Assembly: GCA_035763085.1 (NCBI GenBank)
Contig: DASUBV010000375.1
Location: 1 to 13,714, forward strand
Origin: DASUBV01 sp035763085
Lineage (GTDB): Bacteria > Actinomycetota > Actinomycetes > Streptosporangiales > Streptosporangiaceae
Length of the DNA stretch: 13,714 bases
Reading direction: 5' to 3'
The notes under the pieces are model-generated. The model searched no databases. It was not told the origin of the DNA and worked only from the letters and a program-made list of their open reading frames with translations. Shown here in pieces: positions 6,436 through 13,714 of the stretch. How positions within the stretch are numbered: position 1 is the first letter of the stretch; the number at the start of each line of letters is the position of its first letter. The translations under genes were made by a program, and so were the position numbers.

Positions 6436-7076
6436 GCCGCCGGGCGGGTGGCGCGGCCGCGAGTGAGCCGGCCCGCAGCGACCCCGAGACTGAGCGCAGC
6501 CGCGTCGAGCTCGCCGCCGAGATCCGCAGCCTGAAGCAGCGGCTGTCGCCGGAGACGCTGCGCGATCCGCGGATCCGCGCGGAGCTCGCTGAGCTGGACA
6601 AGCAGCTGGCGGCGGCACTGGACCAGAGCCGCGGCCGGCACCGGCTGCCGGCGGGCGTCCCGGCGCCCGCGGTCGTGCCCGAGCCGGTCAGGGACGCCGA
6701 TGGCTACAACCTCAAGCCCGACCCGCTGCGGGCGCAGGCAGCGGCGGAACTGGTCGAGGCGCTGCGCCAGTACCGGGCCTGGTCCGGCAATACGCCATTC
6801 CGCCAGATGGCCGCGCGGGCGCGGCAGCGGGTGGCGCATTCCACGATGTGCGTGGCGCTGAAGAACGACGATCTGCCGGGCCTCAAGGTGGTGCTCGCCA
6901 TTGTCGCGGGCTGCGGCGGGGGCCAGGCGGATCAGGAGAAGTTCGCTACCGCGTGGCGGCGGATCAACGCCGGGGTAACGGCGCCCGAGCCCTCGCCGGC
7001 TCCGGAGCCGGGACGAGCTCCGGCGGTTCCGGCGCCGGGCAAGCCCGCTGTCCCGAGCCTGCGCGTGGTGCGGTAG
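6432..7076 (+). CDS. Coiled-coil protein with degenerate XRE-like helix-turn-helix
   Basis: This protein has 214 residues from GTG 6432. A low-complexity N-terminus is followed by a charged, probably coiled-coil helix at about residues 20-65 (SRVELAAEIRSLKQRLSPET and on). After a proline-rich linker comes a helical domain at about 105-180. It contains ELVEALRQYRAWSGNTPFRQ, a serine-threonine helix start (HSTMCVALKNDDLPGLKVV), and VLAIVAGCGG. That pattern is the degenerate XRE-type HTH found in many actinomycete regulators, where the body usually reads RQLR..SG-(recognition helix)-LP-(V)-AFV.ACGG. The tail is proline-rich. The methyltransferase follows after 36 bases and is probably cotranscribed. 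The GTG overlaps the stop of a short upstream ORF with a strong ribosome site. An in-frame ATG at 6342 would add 30 residues but lacks one. A DNA-binding role is likely but unproven. Confidence 0.72.
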   Translation: MSRRAGGAAASEPARSDPETERSRVELAAEIRSLKQRLSPETLRDPRIRAELAELDKQLAAALDQSRGRHRLPAGVPAPAVVPEPVRDADGYNLKPDPLRAQAAAELVEALRQYRAWSGNTPFRQMAARARQRVAHSTMCVALKNDDLPGLKVVLAIVAGCGGGQADQEKFATAWRRINAGVTAPEPSPAPEPGRAPAVPAPGKPAVPSLRVVR

Positions 7077-7112
7077 CTCCGTTCCTGATCTGCCGAGGGA
7101 GAACGAGGGCTG

Positions 7113-7928
7113 ATGGCCGGGGATCCGGGCTGGGTGCCGCCCGGGGTGGACACCACGCGGGCGAACACGGCACGGGTCTACGACTACTGGCTCGGCGGGA
7201 CCCATAACTTCCTGCCCGACCAGGACCTGGCCCGGGCGATCGTCGCGGTGAACCCGTTCATGCGCGACATCGTGCGCGCCAACCGCGCGTTCCTGAGCCG
7301 CGCGGTGCGGTTCCTGGCCGCTCAGGGCATCACCCAGTTCCTGGACATCGGCTCGGGCATCCCGACCCAGGGCAACGTGCACGAGGTCGCTCAGCAGGCC
7401 AGTCCCGGCGCGCGGGTGGTCTACGCCGACACCGACCCGGTCGCCATCGCGCACAGCAAGGCGATCCTGGCCGGCAACCCCGGCGCCGCCATCATCGACG
7501 CGGACCTGCGCGAGCCGGACAAGATCCTGGGTCACGACGTGACCGGGCGGCTGCTGGACCTGAGCCAGCCGACAGCGCTGATCCTCGGCGCGGTCCTGCA
7601 CTTCATCGGCGACGAGGAGGACCCGGCCGGCATCGTGGCCGCGCTGCGGGACGGGCTCGCGCCGGGCAGCTACCTGGTGGTGAGCCACGCCACCGAGGAT
7701 GAGAGCGCCGGCCTCGTGCAGGCCAGCGGGAAGGTCTACAACTCCAAGTCGACGGTGCGGCTGCGGATGCGGTCCTACCCGGAGGTCTGCCGGTTCTTTG
7801 ACGGCTTCGAGCTGGTCGAGCCGGGCGTGACCTGGCTCCCGCTGTGGCGGCCCGACTCGCCGGCCGACGTGCCGGCCGACCCGTCCCGGTACGCCGGCTG
7901 GGTCGGCGCGGGCCGCAAGCCCGGCTAA
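7113..7928 (+). CDS. SAM-dependent methyltransferase, PF04672 (DUF574) family
   Basis: This 271-residue protein matches the actinobacterial S-adenosylmethionine methyltransferase family formerly called DUF574. The diagnostic N-terminal segment is TTRANTARVYDYWLGGTHNF (residues 14-33). A Rossmann-type SAM site follows, with motif I FLDIGSGIPTQGN (77-89) and the acidic end of strand two, VVYADTDPVAI (103-112). Later there are LILGAVLHFIGDEED and an aromatic FFDGFELVEPGVTWLPLWRP near the C-terminus. Methyl acceptors are unknown for most of the family. The ATG at 7113 has GAGGG close upstream and a second GAGGGA further away. The gene lies 36 bases after the HTH protein, a pairing that suggests one operon in which the methyltransferase acts with, or is controlled by, that protein. 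The gene ends convergent with the Lrp-like gene. Confidence 0.93.
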   Translation: MAGDPGWVPPGVDTTRANTARVYDYWLGGTHNFLPDQDLARAIVAVNPFMRDIVRANRAFLSRAVRFLAAQGITQFLDIGSGIPTQGNVHEVAQQASPGARVVYADTDPVAIAHSKAILAGNPGAAIIDADLREPDKILGHDVTGRLLDLSQPTALILGAVLHFIGDEEDPAGIVAALRDGLAPGSYLVVSHATEDESAGLVQASGKVYNSKSTVRLRMRSYPEVCRFFDGFELVEPGVTWLPLWRPDSPADVPADPSRYAGWVGAGRKPG

Positions 7929-7935
7929 CGCGGCC

Positions 7936-7950
7936 GGCCCGGCCAGGGCC
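7936..7950. terminator. Short hairpin between convergent methyltransferase and Lrp genes
   Basis: GGCCC and GGGCC flank a five-base loop in the 28-base gap between two convergent stops. The stem is only five bases and has no T tract, so this is a weak candidate for a shared terminator. Confidence 0.25.
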
Positions 7951-7956
7951 CGCCCG

Positions 7957-8529
7957 CTAGGGTGCCTCGCCCGGCTCGCGGGCGTCGCGGGCCAGGCGCT
8001 CCTGCTCTTCCACCAGCTTGCGGGCGAACTCCTTGGCGGGCATCTCGGCCAGGCACAGGAACGTCTCGGTCCGCGTCACGCCGGGAATCTTCCAGACCTG
8101 GTCGAACATCAGCGACCGGAGGTGGGCGTGGTCGCGCAGCCGGACCCGGGCCAGCAGGTCCATCGAGCCCGCGACCACCGCGACGTCCTCGACCTCGGGG
8201 ATGGCGTGGAACTCGCGCAGCACGTGCCCGAGGTTGGTGGTCGCGGTGATGGACAGGTAGGCCTGCAGCGGGTAGCCGGCCGCAGGCCAGTCAATGTCCA
8301 CGGTGTAGCCGCGGATGACCCCGGCGCGCTCCAGCCGGGCCAGCCGGACCCCGACCGCCGGGGCGGACATGTTCAGCTCCCGGCCCAGCTTGCGCTGGCT
8401 GACCCGGGCGTCGGCGGCGAGCAGGGCGAGCAGCCGCAGGTCGACCTGGTCCAGGCCGACCGGCGGGCGGGGGACCCCCACCACGCTGCTGAGCTCAGCC
8501 AGCGGCCCGGCCGCTGGGACAGACGACAT
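7957..8529 (-). CDS. Lrp/AsnC-family transcriptional regulator
   Basis: This 190-residue protein is built like leucine-responsive or asparagine-type regulators. An N-terminal winged helix-turn-helix spans residues about 27-78 (VDLRLLALLAADARVSQRKL, then NMSAPAVGVRLARLERAGVI). A RAM (αβ-sandwich) ligand-binding and oligomerisation domain covers about 88-165 (LQAYLSITATTNLGHVLREF, then VAVVAGSMDLLARVRLRDHA). These proteins typically sense amino acids or related small molecules and control their transport and catabolism. It sits 179 bases beyond the last ATPase gene of the ABC operon on the same strand, so it is a natural candidate regulator of that operon. The start is uncertain. ATG 8529 lacks a Shine-Dalgarno, while an in-frame TTG at 8568 has GGGAG at seven bases and would give 203 residues. 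Confidence 0.9.
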   Translation of the reverse strand: MSSVPAAGPLAELSSVVGVPRPPVGLDQVDLRLLALLAADARVSQRKLGRELNMSAPAVGVRLARLERAGVIRGYTVDIDWPAAGYPLQAYLSITATTNLGHVLREFHAIPEVEDVAVVAGSMDLLARVRLRDHAHLRSLMFDQVWKIPGVTRTETFLCLAEMPAKEFARKLVEEQERLARDAREPGEAP

Positions 8530-8627
8530 GGCCGGCGGCAGGTCCGGCTGATCAGGCGTAGCGGCCAAGCGAGGGCTCCCTAGTGCGCGCGACAGGCATC
8601 GGGACGGGCACCGGGGTCCTGGCCCGG

Positions 8628-8660
8628 CGGGACCGCCGCGGTGAGGTGCGGCCGGTCCCG
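8628..8660 (-). terminator. Strong hairpin between ABC operon and Lrp gene
   Basis: CGGGACCG (8628-8635) and CGGTCCCG (8653-8660) are perfect complements. CCGC/GCGG continues the stem past a single bulged C, leaving an eight-base loop. It begins 48 bases beyond the TGA of the DppF-like gene in the direction of transcription. It probably terminates the ABC operon, making the Lrp gene a separate unit. An Lrp operator is the alternative. Confidence 0.5.
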
Positions 8661-9726
8661 GCATGGCTGCCGCGTTCCGAGGAGAGGCTACCGCGCATGA
8701 CCGCCCGCTCAGCCCGGCCCGGCGGCCGGATCCCCGGCCAGCTCCTCGGCGAAGTGACAGGCCGACCGGTGCTGCGCCGCGACCAGCCGCAGTTCCGGCT
8801 CGCGCTCGGCGCAGACCGGTCGGGCCAGCGGGCACCGGGGGTGAAACCGGCAGCCGGACGGCGGCGCGCTCGCGCTGGGCACCTCGCCGGGGATGGGCGC
8901 CTGGAGCCGGCCGCGCTCCCGGCGCGGGTCGGGCTGCGGGGCGGCCTGCATCAGCGCCCGGGTATAGGGGTGCAGCGGCCGGGCGTACACGGCATCGCGC
9001 GGCCCGGTCTCGACCACCCGCCCCAGGTACATCACCGCGACGTCGGCGGCCACCCGCCGGACCACGCCCAGGTCGTGGCTGATGAACAGGTAGCTCATGC
9101 CCAGCCGATGCTGCAGGTCCCGCATCAGGTTCAGGATCTGGGCCTGCACCGACACGTCCAGGGCGGAGGTCGGCTCGTCGGCGACGATGACCTCCGGGCC
9201 GGGCGCGATCGCGCGGGCGATGTTGACCCGCTGGCGCTGGCCGCCGGACAGGTGGGTGGCCTGCTGGTCCATCATCTCCGGGCTCAGCCCGACCTGGGTC
9301 AGCAGCTCGGCCACCCGGTCGCGCAGCTGCGCCCGCGGCGCGAGCTTGTGCACGATGAACGGCTCGGCCAGCGTGTCGGCCAGGGTGAACCGCGGGTTGA
9401 GCGAGTTCAGCGAGTCCTGGAAGACCATCTGGATGCGGCGCCGCACCGGCGTCAGGGAACGCTCGGTCATGGCCGCGATGTCGGTGCCCCCGAACAGGAC
9501 CTGGCCGCTGGTCACCGGCTCCAGCCGGAGCAGGCTCTTGGCCAGGGTCGTCTTCCCGCTGCCGGACTCGCCGACCAACCCGAGCGTGGCGCCGCGGCGC
9601 AGCGTCAGGGTGACCCCGTCCACGGCCCGGATCACCGCGCCGCGCCGGGCAGCCAGGCCGCGGGCCCGGTAGTGCACCCGCAGGTCGCGGATCTCCAGCA
9701 CCGGGTCAGCGGTGCTGCCTGCCTGC

Positions 9727-10721
<995 letters not shown>

Positions 10722-10725
<4 letters not shown>

Positions 10726-11942
10726 GGGCGTCCGGCGAGGTCGTTGCGGGCCACCTGGCCGTCCTTCATCACGAAGCGGACGTTCTTCATGGCGCCGATG
10801 TCGGCGGCCGGGTCGCCGGCCACGACGATCACGTCGGCGACCCGGCCGGCCTGCAGGGTGCCGACGTCGGGGTCGAGGCCGAGGTTGTAGGCCGCGTTCC
10901 TGGTCGCCGCGACGATCGCGTCCATCGGGGCCAGCCCGTACTCGACCATCAGCGCCATCTCGGTGGCCATGTAGTCATGCGGGTTGAACGGGGTGCCCGC
11001 GTCGGTGCCGGCCGCGATCTTCATGCCGGCCCGCACCGCGGCGCCGAAGCTCTCCCGGTGGTGCCCGGACTCGCTCTCGGCCTTCTCCACCACCCAGTCG
11101 GGGATGGCGCCGGTGCCGCCGTTATTCACGATCTGGTTCACCGCGATCAGTGTCGGGACCAGCACGGTGCCGTGGTCGATGGCCAGCTGCAGGGCCTCGT
11201 CATCGAGGTAGAAGCCGTGCTCGATGGAGTCGATCCCGGCCCGGATGGCGTTCTTGATCCCGCCGTTGCCGATCGCGTGGCAGGCCGCGCGCCTGCCCGC
11301 GTTATGCGCCTCGCGGGCGACCTGCTCCAGCTCATCTTGCTGCAGCGCGGTCTGCGTCGGGACCACGCCGGGGGTCAGCACGCCGCCGGTGGCCATGGCC
11401 TTGATGAAGTGCGCGCCCGCCTTGATCTCGGCGCGGGTGGCGCCGCGGACGCCGTCGGGGCCGTCGGCCTCCCGGCCGATGAAGTGCCCGTGCCCGCCGG
11501 TCATCGTGATGACCCGGCCGGCCGCGCGGATCCGCGGCCCGGTCACCAGCCCGTCCTCCACCGCCCGGGCCAGGTCGATCGCGATGTTGCTGGCGGCGCC
11601 GCAGTCCCGCACCGAGGTCACCCCGGACTCCAGGGTGAGCTGGAGGTTCTTGTACCCGCGCAGCGCCGCGATGGTGACCGAGTCCCGCGCGGCCTGGCCG
11701 AACAGGTCCGGCGACCCGTCGTTGGCCAGGTGCACGTGACAGTTGATCAGGCCGGGCATGACGGTGCCGCCGCCGCCGTCGACTGCCGCCTGCGCCGCGC
11801 CCTCGGGCAGCTGCGCCTCGGGCCCGGTCCAGGTGATTCGCCGGCCCTCGCTGATCAGGGCCGAGCCGGGCACGGGCGCGGCCCCGGTCCCGTCGATCAG
11901 GCTGACGTTGCGGATGACGACAGGGCGGTCTGCTGCAGCCAC
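10722..11942 (-). CDS. Amidohydrolase, prolidase/imidazolonepropionase-like
   Basis: This is a metal-dependent hydrolase of the amidohydrolase superfamily, 406 residues from GTG 11942. All expected ligands are visible: HxH in NCHVHLAND (H69, H71), the lysine that is carbamylated in binuclear members in HFIKAMATGG (K181), H222 in AACHAIGNGG, H242 in SIEHGFYLDD, and D314 in AAGTDAGTPF. This pattern matches the actinobacterial and proteobacterial dipeptidase and prolidase-like group, which cleaves X-Pro, X-Arg and related amide bonds. Exact specificity varies widely. GTG 11942 is preferred because GGAAGGAG lies eight bases upstream. An in-frame ATG at 11993 has no ribosome site and lies in the loop of an inverted repeat. 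There is no signal peptide, so the enzyme should act on imported substrate. It is embedded between the lactonase-like gene and the transporter ATPases. Confidence 0.92.
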
Positions 11943-11965
11943 GAAACGGGCTCCTTCCGGGATCT

Positions 11966-12009
11966 GTCCCGCCGGCCGGCCGGCAGCGGGCATGAGTAAC
12001 AGGCGGGAC
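11966..12009 (-). other. Intercistronic inverted repeat between lactonase-like and amidohydrolase genes
   Basis: GTCCCGCC (11966-11973) and GGCGGGAC (12002-12009) are perfect complements separated by 28 bases that include a GCCGGCCGGC run. They sit in the only sizeable gap inside the operon, 75 bases between the lactonase stop and the amidohydrolase GTG. The repeat could be an mRNA-stabilising or attenuating hairpin that sets different expression on either side, or simply a by-product of GC-rich sequence. Confidence 0.35.
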
Positions 12010-12017
12010 GGCGGCGG

Positions 12018-12776
12018 CTAGGTGTAGGACAGGGTCGAGAAGCGCAGAGTCTGCGCCTGGTTCCGGTCGTGGCCGTAGATCATCATGGCGTTCTCCTGGC
12101 CCGCGCGGTCCCGCAGCGCCAGGGCGCTGACCCGGGCCGTTTCGGGATCGGCCTGGCCGCCCCAGGCGTCGTGGTCGTAGTTCTCCTGGCTGTACACGGC
12201 GTCGCCGGTGAGGATCACGTTTCCGGTGTCGGGCAGCCGCAGCAGCACCGACTGGTGCGCCGGGGCGTGGCCGGGCGTCGGGATGACCTCGACGCCGGGG
12301 AACAGCGTCGTGGCGCCGTCGACCAGCTCATAGCTCAGCCCCGGCAGGTTCCAGTACTGGTGCGGGAACACCGCCGGGGTCTCCTTGGCGAACTCGTAGT
12401 GCTCGCGCTGCACGAAGAACTTCGAGTCCTTGAGCATGTCGTTGTTGCCGGCATGGTCGAAATGCAGGTGGGTGTTGATCACGTAGCTGATGTCGGCCGG
12501 GGCGATGTCCAGCTCGGCCAGCCGCCACAGCAGGCTGTCTTCGCGGCGCATGTCCGGCACGAGCAGGTCGGCCAGCGGCTGGCCGCGCCAGGTGGCGTCC
12601 GGGTCCTTAATGTGGATCCGGTTCATGCCGGTGTCGACCAGCACCAGCTCATCGTTGTCCAGGCGGATCAGGAAGGCCGGCACCGGGATGTGGATCCGCT
12701 TGCCGTCGGACACGCCAGGGGCGATGACCTCGTAGGTACAGCAGCAGCCGCCAAGCGGCAGGATGAACAGCTCCAT
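12018..12776 (-). CDS. AiiA-like N-acyl homoserine lactonase-family metallo-hydrolase
   Basis: This 252-residue metallo-beta-lactamase-fold hydrolase aligns by eye along its length with Bacillus AiiA (250 residues). The dinuclear zinc site is complete: HLHFDH (H103, H105, D107, H108), H170 in TPGHAPAHQS, D192 in LTGDAVY, and H236 in YGHD. Tyr195 occupies the position of the catalytic Tyr194 of AiiA, followed by SQENYD where AiiA has TKENFE. Such enzymes open the lactone ring of acyl-homoserine lactones or related lactones. Lactone hydrolysis is likely here, but the true substrate is unknown. Three consecutive cysteines at 11-13 follow the N-terminal LPLGG. ATG 12776 comes two bases after the permease TAA, with GGGAGA as ribosome site, and the longer upstream frame overlaps the permease. 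There is no signal peptide. Confidence 0.9.
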   Translation of the reverse strand: MELFILPLGGCCCTYEVIAPGVSDGKRIHIPVPAFLIRLDNDELVLVDTGMNRIHIKDPDATWRGQPLADLLVPDMRREDSLLWRLAELDIAPADISYVINTHLHFDHAGNNDMLKDSKFFVQREHYEFAKETPAVFPHQYWNLPGLSYELVDGATTLFPGVEVIPTPGHAPAHQSVLLRLPDTGNVILTGDAVYSQENYDHDAWGGQADPETARVSALALRDRAGQENAMMIYGHDRNQAQTLRFSTLSYT

Positions 12777-12778
12777 CT

Positions 12779-13714
12779 TTAGTCTCCCGCGATCAGTTGG
12801 GTCGTGTCCTTCAGCTTGGTGCGCCGCTGGCGCAGCCGGTCCGGGTCGGTCATGCTGGCCAGGAAGTCGCCCAGGTAGTTGGCGATCAGGATGGTGATCG
12901 TGATCGCGATGCCCGGCGCGGCCGAGATCCACCATGCCTGGCCGAGGTACTGGACGCCCGCCGAAAGGTCCGCGCCCCAGTCCGGGGACGGCGGCCGGAT
13001 GCCGAAGCCGAGGAAGTCCAGCGTCGTGGCCAGCAGCGTGGTCCAGCCGATCGCGCTGGAGATGACCACGATGAGCTCGCTGCCCAGGACCGGGAGCACG
13101 TGCCGCCGGACGATGCGCAGCGGCCGGCAGCCCACCGCCCGGGCCGCCGCGATGTAGTCCTGGGCGCGGATGGACTTGGTCGGCCCGTACACCACCCGGG
13201 CGAAGATCGGGGTGTAGGAGATGCCGACGGCCAGCACCACGGTGGTGACGCCGGGGCCGAGGACGGTCACCACGACCAGCGCCAGCAGCAGGCCGGGGAA
13301 GGCCAGCAGCACGTCCATGACCCGCATCACCACGCCGCTCGGCCAGCGGGCCAGGTAGCCGGCCAGGATGCCCAGCGGCGTGCCGATCGCCGCCGCCAGC
13401 GCCGTGCTCAGCACCGCGGTGACCAGGGTGTGCCGGGCGCCGAAGACGATCCGGCTCAGCACGTCCCGGCCGAGCTGGTCGGTGCCGAACAGATGCTGCG
13501 CGCTGGGCCCCTGCTGCGCGGTGCCCACGATCGCGGCCGGGGCGGCGATCGGCAGCAGCGGGGCCAGCAGTGCCACCAGGATCAGCAGCGCGGCGGCGGC
13601 CGCCGCGGTGAAGCCCAGCGGGTCGCGGCGGGCGGCCAGCCGGAACCGGGCGGCCAGCACGCCGCGGCGGGTGTACCGGGGCGCCCGGCTGGCCGGCGGC
13701 TGGCCGGCCGCCGC
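12779..13714 (-). CDS. Peptide-type ABC transporter permease, DppC/OppC-like (5' end off window)
   Basis: This inner-membrane permease belongs to the peptide/opine/nickel ABC importer family. A basic N-terminal tail (RFRLAARRDPLG) precedes the first helix. A periplasmic loop follows with the family-typical HLFGTDQLGRDVLSRIVFGA, then five further hydrophobic segments. The ATPase-contacting EAA loop is AARAVGCRPLRIVRRHVLP, and the C-terminal region carries LDFLGFGIRPPSPDWG, both strongly conserved in DppC/OppC. From GTG 13660 it has 293 residues, but no ribosome site is seen there. The frame stays open to the window edge for 18 more codons (ending TRRG before that GTG), so the true start probably lies outside. 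Its partner permease (DppB-like) and the binding protein are expected upstream, beyond the right edge. The lactonase-like gene follows after two bases. Confidence 0.93.
   Translation of the reverse strand, partial: AAAGQPPASRAPRYTRRGVLAARFRLAARRDPLGFTAAAAAALLILVALLAPLLPIAAPAAIVGTAQQGPSAQHLFGTDQLGRDVLSRIVFGARHTLVTAVLSTALAAAIGTPLGILAGYLARWPSGVVMRVMDVLLAFPGLLLALVVVTVLGPGVTTVVLAVGISYTPIFARVVYGPTKSIRAQDYIAAARAVGCRPLRIVRRHVLPVLGSELIVVISSAIGWTTLLATTLDFLGFGIRPPSPDWGADLSAGVQYLGQAWWISAAPGIAITITILIANYLGDFLASMTDPDRLRQRRTKLKDTTQLIAGD

Noticed and set aside
6351..7688. Long minus-strand frame opposite the HTH and methyltransferase genes
   Set aside because: Its translation is Arg/His/Gln-rich with no recognisable domain, and it is antisense to a clear PF04672 methyltransferase. 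This is typical of high-GC shadow frames.
8530..8835. N-terminal extension of the Lrp frame to an upstream start at 8835
   Set aside because: It would overlap the 3' end of the DppF-like gene and cross the strong hairpin at 8628-8660. The extra 100 residues are low-complexity Arg/Gly/Pro with no family match. The Lrp domain begins well inside.
12777..12935. N-terminal extension of the lactonase-like frame to 12935
   Set aside because: It lies wholly within the permease gene and reads as His/Arg/Pro-rich shadow translation. AiiA-like length and a ribosome site fix the start at ATG 12776.

Overview
The window is GC-rich throughout, has dense genes with G/C-ending codons, GTG and TTG starts, and hairpins without U tracts. 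Together with an S-adenosylmethionine methyltransferase of the PF04672 type beside a degenerate XRE-like helix-turn-helix protein, this points to a filamentous actinomycete. The genus cannot be named from the sequence alone. I see no transposase, integrase, CRISPR array, tRNA or rRNA.

Layout. 28-2760 (minus) is a large two-module FtsX/MacB-type ABC permease with no ATPase gene in view. 2761-3090 is a divergent intergenic region leading into a small two-helix membrane protein with a C-terminal SHOCT motif (3091-3501, plus). A LysR regulator (3609-4538, minus) is divergent from a DoxX-like membrane protein (4639-4992, plus), which is followed by an inositol-monophosphatase-family protein (5041-5886, plus) in which two metal-ligand positions are changed. 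5887-6341 is a gene-free stretch with a terminator-like hairpin, several inverted repeats and a 10-bp phased array. It precedes a short leader ORF, a coiled-coil plus HTH protein (6432-7076) and the methyltransferase (7113-7928). From 7957 to the right edge everything is on the minus strand. In order of transcription these are a DppC/OppC-type permease (open at the window edge), an AiiA-like N-acyl-homoserine-lactonase-family metallo-hydrolase, a prolidase-like amidohydrolase, the DppD/OppD and DppF/OppF ATPases, and an Lrp/AsnC regulator beyond a strong hairpin.

How they may work together. The right half looks like a substrate-uptake operon carrying its own hydrolases. A peptide/opine-type ABC importer, whose binding protein and first permease probably lie beyond the right edge, would bring in a small molecule. 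A lactonase-fold enzyme and an amide/dipeptide-cleaving amidohydrolase would then process it. The two enzymes sit between the permease and ATPase genes, and two of the gene junctions are overlapping starts and stops. A lactone- or amide-containing signal, or a cyclic or modified peptide, fits this gene set, but that is inference.

The middle block couples an HTH protein to a methyltransferase downstream of an unusually structured leader. That leader region and the altered phosphatase motif are the least explained parts of the window.
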